This document shows positions 34,901 through 49,200 of a DNA stretch of 64,000 nucleotides, piece after piece (position 1 is the first letter of the stretch; each line of letters opens with the position of its first letter). A model generated the notes under the pieces. It was not told the origin of the DNA. It searched no databases and saw nothing but the letters and a program-made list of their open reading frames with translations. The translations under genes and the position numbers were made by a program. The stretch comes from Synaphobranchus kaupii (Eukaryota; Chordata; Actinopteri; Anguilliformes; Synaphobranchidae): positions 42,951,689 through 43,015,688 of the forward strand of contig CM056380.1 in assembly GCA_029718625.1 (NCBI GenBank), given 5' to 3'.

Positions 34901-37900
34901 GGGATCGGCAGGGGTTGGGGATAAATGGACTGTGGAGGGCTTTCCCCCCGGCCATTCCTCACTGCTGGGTTTACTGCTCTCCCAGGATCTGTCTGCATTA
35001 GTCCAGGTCATCGCCTTCTCCCCATTCATCAGTCACAGCGGGCGCCTGGAGACCGCCCCCACTTCCACGGCTACCCGGGAAACGGCAAGAGGAGCCATCC
35101 CCCCTGCAAGGGCTGCCGGGTAAAGCGGGGAGGGGCCTGTCGTTCAGAGCGAATGCTATCCCGACGTCCTTCGGACGACTCTGCCTACCGTACAGATCGG
35201 ACGGCGACGGTGATAAAAACTACGTGCCACAAAAAAACGGTCTGACATTGCGGAGTGGCTTTCATCGGGCGCCAATGTCACCCAGCGACGGTGGCGTGAA
35301 CGATGCCGCCGCTTACAGGAAACGGCAGGTTTTCTTTTTTGGGTGGCGGTTGACGGGACAAACAAGCACTCTCGGCTTTCAAGTGAAGATACCTGGGATG
35401 GGTCAATATCCAAAGCTTTTTAAAGAAACGCGCAGCTATTTGTACAGGCACACCGCTGGTCACCCAACAAGTTAATCAAATGTTAAGATGGAGACGGATC
35501 TCCTGTAGGGAGGAGCAGGTATGCTCACATACTTATTAAATGGTGTCACTATGTCTGAGGCTTATGATTGGGAGGTGGGTTTGGGGGTTGGAACAACAGC
35601 TCCTTCTTGCCTGCGGCTGATTAACAGCAACATGCACTAAGACTACCAGAGGCTGGACGGTCCTCAGAGAACACTGTGACAGAACTACGCTGGAGCAGGG
35701 TGTATGGATGACTAATTCATCGTCCTCATTGTTTACAGCTATAAGGTGAGCAATGACACTCAGTATTAAATATTGGGAGGGTGCTTATTTACTGACACAC
35801 CCATCTGGCAGGCACATGGAACATACAAAAATAAACCTTCTCTCAGTCAAAACAATGCAGACACCGCCCAGTATGAAACACGCAAACAAATGTTTGGAGC
35901 CAAGAATCCAGGGGTGCAGGGAACAGTAAGAAAAAGAGTTGGCAAGAAAAAACCCCAGGGCCACGTATAAACAGTGCTGTTTATATACAGTACGTGCCCT
36001 CAGAAAGTTGCGTAAGGGAGTTTCCACACAGAAATTCAGACGTATAAATTAACACGTGCTGCATCTGCGTACCTCTGCACATGCTGGACGCCATGCGTAC
36101 GCAATGTTTGGAGTCAGTACGACATGGTGACTCTGTGACCGAAAGGCAGAGGTAGAAAGTGTAAACGTTTGCGTAAGCACATTTCCAACTTTCTCCCTGA
36201 GCATGCTTTTACTCAGAGTTTTATACATGTGGCTCCTGGTGTTGTAAGGGTCTGTGTTTGTAATTAAAATTTTTTCAACACGATTTTCAGAAGTGGCAGG
36301 TCAAATTTTTCATCTACCTGCCACAGTGGCTGCTGAAGTCCCTGTATTAGTGCAAAGCGGGCACTAATAGTGAATATCAGGTTCATTCAGCATACATCTC
36401 GGTAAATTAGGTTCCATCTACGTAAATAAGGTGTTGTCAGAATAACATCACATTACATTACAGGCATTTAGCAGACGCTCTTATCCAGAGCGACTTACAG
36501 CTTTTTAGCATTTCTTTTACATATATTATCCATTTATACAGTTATACTGAAGCGATTCAGTTTAAGTACCTTGCTCAAGGGTACAACGGCAGTGTCCTAC
36601 TTGGGAATCGAACCTGCAACCTTGCTGTTACAAGGCCGGTTCCATTAACCATTAGACTGCACTGCAGCCATTTAAGAGTGTGAATCAGACATCATCAGGT
36701 AGTATCAGCTTATATCATGCAAACCAAGCCCTTCAAAGCTCCAGTTCCCCCTGATGGATTCAAGAGCAAATCCGTGCATACCGAAGCCCCTGGCCTCAGT
36801 GAGAGGTCGGGCGTGGTGGGGCGGGGCGGGGTGGGGTGGGGCGGGGCACATGCACAAGTCAAGGTGCTGACTTCACCGGGACGCACGTCCGCGAGGTGCA
36901 GGGGGGCGGGGCAGGGGTGGCACTCAATCCTTCAAAGGAGAACAGCCTGAGGAGTATTTCAGTGTCGTGTTAGGGCCTTTCTGGGGAGGCGCATGAAAAG
37001 AAGCAAAGTTGAAAAAGAACGCATAAAGACGCAGAGGCAAACGGGGAAGCGCACGGGGGAATGAAACGCAGAGGCAAACGGGCAAACGCACGGGGAAATC
37101 AAGCGTACGGGGAAATCAAACGCAGGCTACAGAGAAGCGGGTCATGGGACCGCCTCACAACTTTCTCTTTGAATTCTCCTTGTTATACACACATTCAAAG
37201 ACGAACAAGAACATCAGCAAACTTTATTTTGTAATCGATGCACTTTGATGGCTGATAACAGCACATGTTCTTAAGATGACTTGAGCTCCTTGTGGAGTTA
37301 AAGCACAACTGAACTTTGGTAGAACCCTGGGGTGATAATCCAGAATAGGGTATTTGTCACTCTCCATTTACTTCTGCAACTAAAACGGTCTCAAAATGAC
37401 ACTTCTAGCACGTATACGAACGGTAACGAAGCGGATTCTGTCAATACAAACAATAACCAGTCCTCGTACGTATTTTTTTTTGTGGAACTAAAATTATTTA
37501 TAAAAGTACTATTTTCTTCAACGTCTTCAAAGCTACCAGAAAAGACTCGCAAAATGTCGCTAGGTCGGTTTGTTTACCATAGAGCTATACTACCAGGAAC
37601 GCTTGCTTCCATGGAAATTTGGACCCTTGGTGGTTTCTGACACATCGGCGCATTAACACTGTTTCTGGCGCAAGAATTACCTACCGGATCTACGCTTTGT
37701 TCACGTTTGTAAGTGCTAGAAGTGTCATTTTGAGACCGTTTTAGCTGCACTATAGAAGTAAATGGAGAGTGACAAATACCCTATTCTGGATTATCACCCC
37801 AGGGGAGCACAGAGCAACTAACGAACATATTTTGCCACCATTTGAACTCATACCATGGCCAGGCAACTACACAACCCAAAGTTCTACGAAAGTTCAGTTG

Positions 37901-38414
37901 TGCTTTAAATCAGATGAATTAGGCTTGTTGGGATATATTGGAACCACACAGAAACCCAAGAGCACCGGTTATCAGAGGACCTGATTCTACCCTGGAGCAG
38001 GTCAGGGATACCGTTCGGTTCAAAGGTCACATGGACTCTCGCCACCCCAGAAGATGTGCGACAGTTAAATAAACCACCAGGTCATCGCCTGACCCAAAGA
38101 GGACTGCAGTGAAACCCAAACCCAAACTCTCACCCACAAGCCCAGAGCACACGTTTACTCATAAGAATGCGTAAGAACATAAGAATACACAACGGTGCCA
38201 ACAGGCCATTCTAAAATGGCGATTTACCTACAGACTAGAGCATCCAGCACTGCCTGAAGGCTGGCCTAGAGCAATCCGGAGGCCTCTGTCCATTCTATAC
38301 AACATGGCAAGCTATTCCACGTACGGACAACTCTCTGTGCTTAAAAACAATCTCTTTCATAGTCCCAGCTAGAGCACAAGTCAATTACATTTGCCAGGCT
38401 GCTCCCTTGTCTTT

Positions 38415-38455
<41 letters not shown>

Positions 38456-41400
38456 GTCACTCATATTGATGGATGTTATTTTCTTAATTCAGAGGTATGC
38501 TCCCAGGAGGTGTGGCTTGAAAGACCGGAGCCCGCCCACTGCTGAACCGTTGTTGCTAGCTGAAGCGGCGATCCTTAGCAACGAGCGGGTTTGAAGCACT
38601 ACAGCCTTCACTGCGTCTCGACAGTGCCGAGAGCCTTGCGTGTCTCACCTGACACCAATCCGCCCACTTCTGCTTCCAGAACTCCTCCCAGCTAATGGAA
38701 CTGCATTCTTTCACACGCCAGCCTTATACAAATTTTTACACCTAAAAGTATGATGCTTTGCCATCAGTAAATAAACCAAAGCAAACAGGAGCAGACAAAC
38801 AAGATTCTTGGGAGGTAAATTCAGATATTTTCGACATCAGATGAGGACTCTCTCGAGCTCACCGGGAAACACAAAATGACAACCTGGTGCTTTTCAAACG
38901 AGTGCGTCTGACAAAAGCTTCCGCCTGAGCTGTGTAATGGTATCTTACGCATCTCGCTGTGCATGAACCTGCAACATCAAGACAGGCAAATAGATGGCTG
39001 TCGAGAAAAAAAAGCCATTCGCTCCCCTAGAATAAGCCGTCAGAACACAGAGATGCGTCAATTTCTCGGTTTCTTTCGAGTGATCTGCGTATGAACTGGA
39101 GTATGAGACGTTGGGACTGTGTGGTGCAGGTGTGTGTATGCGCGTGTGAGTGTGTGTGTGCGTGTGTAGGTGGGGGAGGGGAGTTTCCAAAGGGACAGAA
39201 TACCTTTCTCTGTGCGCAAGCGCTTGAAGGAGTCGGTTTTGGAGAGGCCGGGGTCGGAGATGACCTTGGAGCCCAGTTTGACCGTCAAGTCGATGGAGCG
39301 GTAGCCCTGGGGCAGCTTGCGGTCGTACAGGAGGGTCAGGAGCTGGGCCAGGGTCATCTCAGCAGGGAGGGGCTGACCTGGGGGGGGGGGGGGGGGGGGG
39401 GGGGGGCGAAAAGGTGGAGCAACACACGTTTAAACAAACCTCCTGTGTGTCTTACAGCGTATTTTACAGGGCAAAGATCGCAAACACGGTGTAGATGAAC
39501 GTACACGTCTTCTGCCAGTTCAATCACTACCCTTTACTACATCAGAACTTAAACGGACTATCATGAAAAATTGTAGAATTCACGGTTTCTGGATTGTGTG
39601 CTGCATTCTGCTACATTCGAGACAAATATGTGAATTATTTTTGGTAAGTTTAACTCCAGCATTGTGTGCTACAGACTAATTAGCTAAAGGGCAGAGATGC
39701 AGCTCAACGTGAACTGGCGGAAATAGGAGGAAGCGGCTTCATTAAGGGAGTGACCTGATCAATGGGCTCCCATTGGCTGTGGGGGGATGGGGAGGGGCGG
39801 GGGGAGAGCACTGACCTGGGAGGAGCTTGTGGTAGAGGTGAAAGACAGGCACACTGATGGTTTTGGAGGAGGAGTCCAGCCCTGAGGAGGCCGTCAGCTT
39901 GTCGCTCATCACGCGGCCCCGCCTAGAAGGGGGGCGGGGCGGGGTGGAGACCGCCCTCTTCGACTGGGACTTCAGGCCTGAGAGAAGGTAGAGATGCCAA
40001 TTCATTTCTTGTCATTCTCACCATTTCACATATAAAACCTGCAACAGTGTTTTGTGGCATCACATTACATTACAGGCATTTAGCAGACGCTCTTATCCAG
40101 CGCGACTTGCACAACTTCTTATTACATCTTATCACATTTATCTATTCATACGGCTGGATATACACTGAAGCAATTCAGGTTAAGTACCTTGCAGTAGGAT
40201 AGCTAGCGTGACAACAAGGTAAGCCGTTTCCAGTTGGATTGAATTCGCACTCTTTAACCGAAAGGATTGCGAGAGGAGCCAGCTAAAACCCACATCGGAC
40301 CCGTTTCATTCCTGTAGCTGACTAACAACCCATTCATTAAAACAAACAGCACTAGTAGCGAGCTTTCCAGTGACATAGCATTGCTCAGGAATAGTGCTCG
40401 TTTAGTTTCAGAGAAACATCATTGTAACTTTCCACCATTTATCAATACTTTTAGCCAGATTTTAGGAATGAGATGCAGAGGTGGAGGCACTTGTGCGTGA
40501 CGGCTCACATTATACAAGGTGTACTAATTAAATGCCTCCCTATCTCCCTCGCACGTTAATAACACCACCCCATCATAATTATTACCATGACTCAGACTGG
40601 TAAGATTAACGTCATTTTAACAGACGCCAGACTGTTTCAACAGAACTAAAAAGAAACTTTATTTGAACTTGGTGGTGAGACAGTCGATGGGTCGCATGCA
40701 CTTTCAAACAATGCTTCACACACAAAGTAGAATTTACTCAAAACAAAAAAAAAAAAACAACTCCAGACACAAGCCATTAGTATTCCCCCTGACATTTAAA
40801 AAAAACATTTGAGCAGCCGTGAATAAGGAACTAACAACAGAAAGCTGTGCTCTTTTTATAATGGCACAAAGTTGACTGAAAAAAACCCCACAGTGTCAGA
40901 TGTCACCCAAAGTCCCTGAAGACCGCCCGCCCTGGTGTTCAGGCATGCCCTGATTGGCTGAGCGCGCGAGAGCGGGAGGCGGGAGGGAAGCGGGCGTACC
41001 TGAGGCCACCACCACGCTGTAGTTATCCTGAAAGCCGCTGTCAGCTTTCATCTTCTCCTTCTCCTCGTGGTTCTTCTTCTCCTTGTCCTCCTTCTGCTCA
41101 TTGATCAGCTTGGCTGTGATGCTCGGGGTGTCTGCAGGAAGCCGGAGGGGGGAGGGGTTAGATGTGGGAGGGGTCAAGTTCAGGTAAGGGGATCATACGT
41201 ATGTGTATGCATCTCTCTCTCTCTCTAGATTTAATTATCTCATGGTGCATACGTTTATATGCATTATCATCATGTTACTCATAACAAACACAATACAAAA
41301 AGATAAAACATCATTTTGAGGTAACTGGATCGGACAGGAGGAGGGGAAAGTGTGAGATGGGGGTTGTGGACAGTCAGGGGGGAGGTGCCAACCAGGGAAA

Positions 41401-42770
41401 TCGTCAGTGAGGGGGAGGGGTCAGACGGGGGAAGTGGTTAGACAGAGAAGGAGTTTCCTTCATGCCCATGTTACTGCAGAGTGGCAGGTGTTGGGAGTGC
41501 CTTCTTTCCTACGATGTCCAATCAAAAGGGAGCATCTTTTCATACATTTAACACAAAAGAACCCAATGCTCTCACTGACAGCGGTCTACGTTGTTCCCGC
41601 TGGGACCGCATTGACCCTGTATAATTAAACGGCTATTCTAATTTATGAAATGCAGTCGGCTGGGCTTGTAACCCCTCTATGTTATCGGTACAGACTGGAA
41701 GTCTGAAGTTGACAAAGGTACCGCATTAGCAATTCCAATCGCTCCTGAGAAGACTGGAAAGACCCCATTTTACAGACATCCTCTCCTCCGCTGGATTAAT
41801 ACTCTCCCCTGATCCCCCCCCACCCACTCCCCTCTGAATAAGCGCAATCTGGCCTCCTCAAGGTTCCCAGGAGGAGAGCCATCCATCACAGGTGAGCACG
41901 GCACTCGCCTGGCCAAGCACCCCCTTCCGCACCACCAACTGCACACCGCTGGCTTGCCCTTCATGTACATTACACCTTGAAGGTCTCGAATACGTCTCTC
42001 TCTTCACCCGTGTGAACCCAAAAGGAAACCACTGAAGACATTAGTGTTGGGTTTTCAATACAGGCCAGTATGGGCCTGTACTTGCAGGCCCGGTGAGCCA
42101 CAGCAGTGATTCCTGTGTTGTTGTGGCTCTTCTGGAAAGTTCCCCTTCCCAGCGGAAAAGGCGACAGCGTTCGTTTACGGCGAGGTAAACGCAGCCCCAG
42201 ACTATTCTTAGAAAAATAATAGAAGGTTTGGCCGGGGTCCAAGTGATAAATTAACCGCATATTTTCATCTAAACCCCAGCGCGGGCCGGGCGAGGACGAC
42301 CCGGGCTGACCTGGGCCAAACTGGGCCAGGGAGAGACAGTTCCGGGGACTCTGCAGCTTAAAGGGAACTGATCTGATGGACATACCTGCACCGCTGGCAC
42401 TGATGGGGTTAACACAGGAGATGAGATTTCGGAGCGCGGCACCATTTGTTGGGGGTTTTGGCTTCAGGGAGATGTACTACAGGGCATGGGGGCACCTCTA
42501 GGCAGGTACAAAGCCGCCGTTATTTATGGCGGCCCACAGCTTGCATCGGAGGGAAAGGTTCTTTGTAAATGTGGCTAAGCATTGTGGCACGGACTCCTTT
42601 CCTGGCCATTAATCAGCAGTGCATCGATGCCTGCAAGGCTGCTAATGCGATGGGCCTCCGCGCGCGCTAGCGTGCTAATGAGGGAGTGTGATCACACACG
42701 CTCATCGGCGGGAAAGGTCAGCCTGCGCACCCGTGGAGGAGGGAAGGGGCCCACTGCACAAATACATATG

Positions 42771-42815
<45 letters not shown>

Positions 42816-43160
42816 ATGCGTGCGAGTATATGTGTGAGAGAGCGAGTGTGTGTGTGTGTGAGTATATGCGTGAGAGTGTGTGTGTGTGTGTGTGTGAGTG
42901 TGTGTGTGAGTATATGCGTGAGAGTGTGTGTGCGTGTGTGTGTGAGCGTATATGTGTGTGAGTGTGTGTGCGCGGTGTGTATGGAGCTGACAGGTGACAT
43001 TAGCATCAAAAATGTCAGCCACTTACAATGAAAAGGCCTGAGGAAGAGGATAAAAGGCTGAACTGCCGAACAGTTTTATTATGTGGATCATGAGTGAGTG
43101 AGTGAGTGTGTGTGTGTGTGTGAGAGAGAGAGAGAAAGAGGGAAGAGGGAGAGGGAGAGG

Positions 43161-43198
<38 letters not shown>

Positions 43199-43203
43199 GA
43201 GAG

Positions 43204-43249
<46 letters not shown>

Positions 43250-46200
43250 GATTAAAATAATGACATGTCCAATAAGCAGTAATGAAAGCGCACGTACCAG
43301 ACACCCGGTCCAGGACTTCGGCGAGGGTGGTGGAAATGGGGAGGTGCAGTGTGCGGAACTTGTGCCCCGCTCCGTACATTGGATGCTGGATCACGTGACT
43401 GGTGGCGTTGATACGTCCCTTGTACAACTGGGAAAAGGAGGGGAGGAGACAAAAATACAGTGAGAGGTGACCTCAGACCCCATCCCGCCTGATCCATGCG
43501 CCTTTCACAAACGGTTCTCTCCACCTAGAAATGTCTCCAGATGGTGGCAAATTAACACAATGGACAACCCCCTTTTACCACAGACACTATAAAAGCACAA
43601 TATTAACACGATAAAGACCTACACATATCCCACATAATCAAAACATCAAGGGGGGGGGGGGGGGGGGTTACAACTGGGCCAGAACATCAGACCCACAAAA
43701 CCACAGCACAGGCCCAACATGCTCAAAACCACAGCACAGGCCCAACATGCTCAAAACCACAGCACAGGCCCAACATGCTCAAAACCACAGCACAGGCCCA
43801 ACATGCTGAGAACTGAGAGTGGCACAAGCGACATGAAGTGCCCTCTCCTGGACAGCGGTGCAGAAAGGCGCTCCGGAGACGGAGCGGAGGAATGAGCGGA
43901 GTTGGCGGGATGCAGGGAGCCTCCCGCTCATCTGGGCTTATTGCGGCTGACGCAGCTCCTCATTGGGCATAAATGTTACATGCGCGCTTCATTCCGGGCC
44001 ACGCTTATTGCTTTTCCTACCTGCAGGCGACAGCCACCGCCCTCGCCGAGACGATTGGACCGTTAAACCCCCTCAGAGCGCTTGCGTGCACTCAAGGCCT
44101 CTCCGACCGGTCAATAATTTAGAGCAGTCTCGAAACAAACAATATCTCCCCGGCTGGTGGGTGCGTTTCACGCTGTCTTACACGGAAAATGGTCAATGCG
44201 TGTGGCTGCCAGAGAACTGTATATAATAAAATAAATGTTTTTTTAACTCAGGGTTTATACCGTGTTTGAAGTGTTATAGTGAGGGAACCTTTTTTTCTAT
44301 GTGGCCTTGACCGCCTGTTTGGCTGACGTTTCTTGGTGCGACGGAGTCTACGTTTTCACCTGCGGGCTAGCGGACCACAGACATATCAAATCTCAAAGTT
44401 CCCTGCGGTCAGGCATGGACTTGGGGAGGGTGTCAGGAAATTAAACAAAATCATTTGGAAAATCAAAGTTTAAAAACTCATATTTCGCTGGCAGATTAAA
44501 TTTCTCTTCCAAGATTGCCTCATGAGAAAATAAATTTTCTGGTCAGCAAGCAGGTTAAACCACCACAGGACAGATTACAACCAAAATGAATTGAAACAAA
44601 TCGATTGAATTAAGTCACTCTCAAAAGGGCCAGCAATATTTATTTCCAACAAATTAGCAAGTATTTGCTCAAATTAGAGGTTTAGCACCACCAAAAGGAT
44701 AAAACCAATTTTAAAAATATATATATCCATTTCACTCCACTGCATTTCAAAAGCAATTGTGAAAGTCATTTATCTTAAGACAATTTGGTCTAATTGAGCT
44801 TGAATGTTAGCAGTAGGAGAATGGCTTCTCAGACACTGCCCATAGCAATTCATGTCAAACCCAGGCCTGCGCTGTTTTTTGATGGACTAAGTGGCTGCAT
44901 TTGATAAACTGCCTCGTGATATACTCCAGTTGCCTGCCTCAATTATGCAGCAAAGAAAAGCCCAGGGAAATAAGACCTTATGTACATTAAACACACATAT
45001 ACACACATAATATATATTAAAGCAATACGGGACGTGAGTACGTGTTATATGGTGAAAATCGGCATGGTTAGCGTGGCGGTAACCCCCTCGTCATTAAAAT
45101 ACAGGTTTCAGCTCCGTGTGGTGAATAAAACGGATCCATCCACAGACACCATTATCCCCATTTTATTAAAGAACTAACTAGTCTATAAGGCGTATACTTC
45201 CACCAGCTGAAGTTATTATTAACAATGTAATAATAGTCGCATTTTAAATGTTATTGGGACGGCTCGCGTCACGTTAATTACGTGGAACCTAAGAAAATGA
45301 GCACGAGAGACACGCTTTAAAAAGCGTGCGATAAATTGTATGTGAGATTAAATTATCACGGATGGCTTTTCGGGACGTGAAAAGCAGGGCGCGGCACACT
45401 GGAGAGGATACTTTTTATTCGGGCCACGCGTTCGCCCAGGCTGAGTAAATCACGCCACGAAATGGGCTGTCCTTACTTAAAGCACAAACATTACCGTTTA
45501 GACTTCTTCCAGTAATCATTTGATTACCATAAACAATTAACCTAACCGAAATTAAGATGCGACGGATGACATTGAGCATTCTACAATTTAGCGATGAAAT
45601 TAATTACTAAATTGTGAAGAGCTGTGTTTTGATTGTGCAAAAATAAAAAAAAAGATCAAGATTATCCAACCACGATCATAATTCTTCCAATACTAAACGT
45701 ATTTAGCCTCACTGCATATGGCTGGTGGTATAAATAGCTTTATAAGTGCTATAAGGGTATTATAAAAAGGTGCACAGAGGCAGAGGCGAGCAAAGCAGAA
45801 GAATAACATAAATAAAATAAACCCAGCGGTGAATTCAAAGCTTCAAATGATATGCCTCCAATTTCTGGGGGGGGTCTTTCTGACGAGAAATCTTCTTGGA
45901 TCTTTGTTACAGCATTGCCCTCTAGTGGATATCAATGGACATTACATATACATATTTAATCTTATCGTTCCCATCCATCCAATCATTATCTAACACGCTT
46001 ATTCCAGGGTTGGGCGATGGGGGTGGCTGGAGCCTATCCCAGCATGCACTGGGCGAGAGGCAAGAATACCTGGATATGTTGCCAATCCATCGCATGGCAC
46101 ACACAACATTCACTCACACACTCATACCTATGGGCAATTTAGACTCTCCCAATTAACCTAACCTGCATGTCTTCGGACTCTGGGAGGAAACCCACGCAAA

Positions 46201-49200
46201 CACGAGGAGACGCATGCAAACGCCACACAGAAAAGCGTCTTTTCATTTCTCAAACAGGACATGCGTTCTATTTCATGGTCAGCAACCAAAATGATTGCTT
46301 CTGAAAGTCATCAGACAGTCATGGACAGGGGCTAGAATGTGAATCACGGGGGCAGCGGGGGTTGGAATTTGGGCATTGGTACCTACCGGGCAGGGCGAAT
46401 GCAAGAAGACTGTCACCTTCTCGTCCTCCAGCATGAGCTGCAGGAAGAGCCTGCGGATGAAGCCGGAGATGTTCCCAGAGATGGGCACGTTCCCCCGCTG
46501 AGGGGCCGACTGGAAGAGCTCACACAGCACCTGCAGGGACAGCCCACCAGGGGGCGCCAAAGTCAGGACTCGACACAAAGCCTTTACACTCAGGGACCCA
46601 TTTACAGCAGGGACAAAACATGTATTTCCTTGGCATGTTTTCAGGGTAATTTAGAGAGCGGGTGATGATTAATATAGCGGTTTGCATATTTCTTTTGGTG
46701 TTCTCATGAATACGTGCGCAAACGGGATGAGTTACATAAGATCATCTATCTTTGCCTCACATAGAACACACCTGAATTGGCAACATGTATAAAAAAAAAA
46801 AAACACATTACACAAAAATAAAGAGCCTGGTTTTAACAGGTTCAGACCCAAGTTACACAGTGAATCTGAACAATCACCCATTTTAATTCATATTCAGTTA
46901 GATACTCTGTCACAGGCCCATCTCGCCGTTATGTGCTATAATGTGTTGTATGCTGCTGTTATGCGCTGGGATTTGTGTTATGCACTGTAATGTGTTGTAA
47001 TGCCCTGTCATGCGCTGTAATAGCGCTGTAATGCGCTATTCTATGTGGCTGTGCGCTGTTATGCACTGTAATGCGCTGTAATGCACCGTTTTGCACTGTA
47101 ATGCGCTGATATGCACTGATATGCACTGTACCTGGGCCATGAGTCTCTGGTTGTTGGGGTGACACGAGATGCACTGAAGGAAGAAGGCTACGGTGGCGTT
47201 CTCGATGGCCGTCCTCTGCTGGGTGGTGAGCCCGCCCCCCCGGGCCGAGGAGGCCAGCGAATAGCGCGAGCCCGAGGGCTGTGGGGGCGGGGCGGAGGCC
47301 GCGTGGGATTGGCTCCCGCCGGCGCTGGCACTGGCGCTGGAGTGGCAGAGCAGGAAGAGGAGGGCGGTCCACAGCGGGTTGACCTCGGGCCCGCCCAGCC
47401 AGTCCTTCATGGCGTGACTGTTGCCCACGTCCGTGAGGAAGCGCAGCACGGGCGCCACCAGCTCGGCCGTCAGGGGCACGCGGCTGGCCGCCGGCGAGGC
47501 GTGGTGCCGGCGGTGTCGGTCAGAGCCCGAGGCCTCGGCAGGGGCGGGGAGGGGCAGGTCGGCGCTGGACAGCAGGCCGCAGCAGAAGCTGGCCAGGCTG
47601 CGCACCAGCAGGGAGGGCAGGCCCGAGTCCAGCAGCTGCTTTATGGCCTCGGGCGACTGCGATGCGGCCGCAAGCGTGGCCAGCTGCGACTCGGACAGCG
47701 CGATGGGCGCCAGCGCGTGCTTGGAGTCGTCCGTCTGTCCGGCCGCGCTCAGGTCCTGCTGCTTCTTGCCGTCGTCGGTCATGGAGAGGCGGTGCTGGGC
47801 CTGGGAGTGCGCAGGGGGCGGGGCTATGATGCCCATCCAGCCCATGAGGAGGGAGAAGTAGGAGGGGTGGATGTGACACATGGAGCACAGCAGGCTGTCC
47901 ACCGCCTTCTTCAGGACCATGTTACAGGGCAGGGACATGGACCAGCCATACAGCAGCCTGCAGGGGGAAGCACAGAGTACTGCACTCACTATCTTACACA
48001 CCACCGATGGTCAACTCCAGTCCTGATGGATGGTGTGTATGCAGGCTTTTCCTGCCACCAATTACACAGGCTCAAGCAGGGAATTAGCTCAGTGCACCAA
48101 AAGCAGGTTCACACACATATGAAGTCACAGTGAAACCTTCCACACAGGGACACAAGAAGTCTTCAGCCTTCAGTAATTAGATTATACAGAAATTCATCTG
48201 AAATGACAGATCACCCAAATGACTGAGTTTATTAAATCATCTAGCAAAATTTGGCATACGATCCAGAAACTGATACAACCGATATGGCCCAATCCACTGT
48301 GTATTATGACCTCAATAGTACAGAACTATAAATCAAAAAAGGATATGGAGGGCTACGGCGTTCTTGGTTTTGTGTTATGTTGTAGGTGCTCTTTGGACTA
48401 AATCCGGGGTAGGATCCGTGATAATTAGAAGAAGTTTGTAGTCCAAGGCAGCTCTACAAAATTAAAAAGCCTTTATTGAATGGCTCACATTATTTAGAAT
48501 ATTAAAAGTCCAACATGTTTCGGCCTTCGGACCCTGATGAAGGCCCTATGTAGGCCGAAACATGTTGGGACTTTTAATATTCTAAATAATGTGAACCATT
48601 CAATAAAGGCTTTTTCATTTTGTAGAGCTGCCTTGGACTACAAACTTCTTCTAATTAGTACAGAACTATACTCTCACCTGACTCGACGTGACTTTTAAAA
48701 AAGATTTTTTTTTTTTTTTAGTTCTTTCAAATCACAAAAGAAGACACACGTGTTATTGATCCTAACATTTAATTCAGAAAAACCAACAGCCATAGAAGGC
48801 TGAGAGAAGCAGCAATAAAGTGTGAGGGAATGCTGATTAAAAAGTCTAGTTAAAAATTTACCAGAGTTTCAGGTAAATTCACAGACACACATCAGATTGC
48901 AAATGGTTGACCACTTTGACTAAGCATTTCCTCACAGCAACAGGGTGCAGAAGCTGAAACATCAGCACAAGCAGTAGCGCGTTTCCTTAGCTCTTAAGCT
49001 AGCAGAGAGATAACACTTCTGGTAACACAGGTGTGTGTAGAGGCAAGAGACTCTCACAGGGTGTTTGAGTCTAGGCTGCATGCAGTGCTGGATACGGTCT
49101 CGCCTGCAGGCCAACAAGGAGCCTTGATTGGCTGAACGGCCTGTTCTGGACATGGTGTACTCTGGTGTTGTTAAACTCACTCGAAGAGCTCCCTGTTGAG

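Noticed and set aside
36600..36662. tRNA gene (B-box GGTTCGATTCC on minus strand)
   Set aside because: No cloverleaf; followed by a SINE body and L2-type tail, so it is a SINE head.
47036..48004. A single 322-aa gene on the minus strand
   Set aside because: It is birc6 exon 17 with intron read-through at both ends; the true exon is 47,132-47,957 by splice phase.
47159..48133. 324-aa plus-strand ORF opposite exon 17
   Set aside because: GC-rich antisense shadow of the real exon; Arg/Gly-rich, no family.
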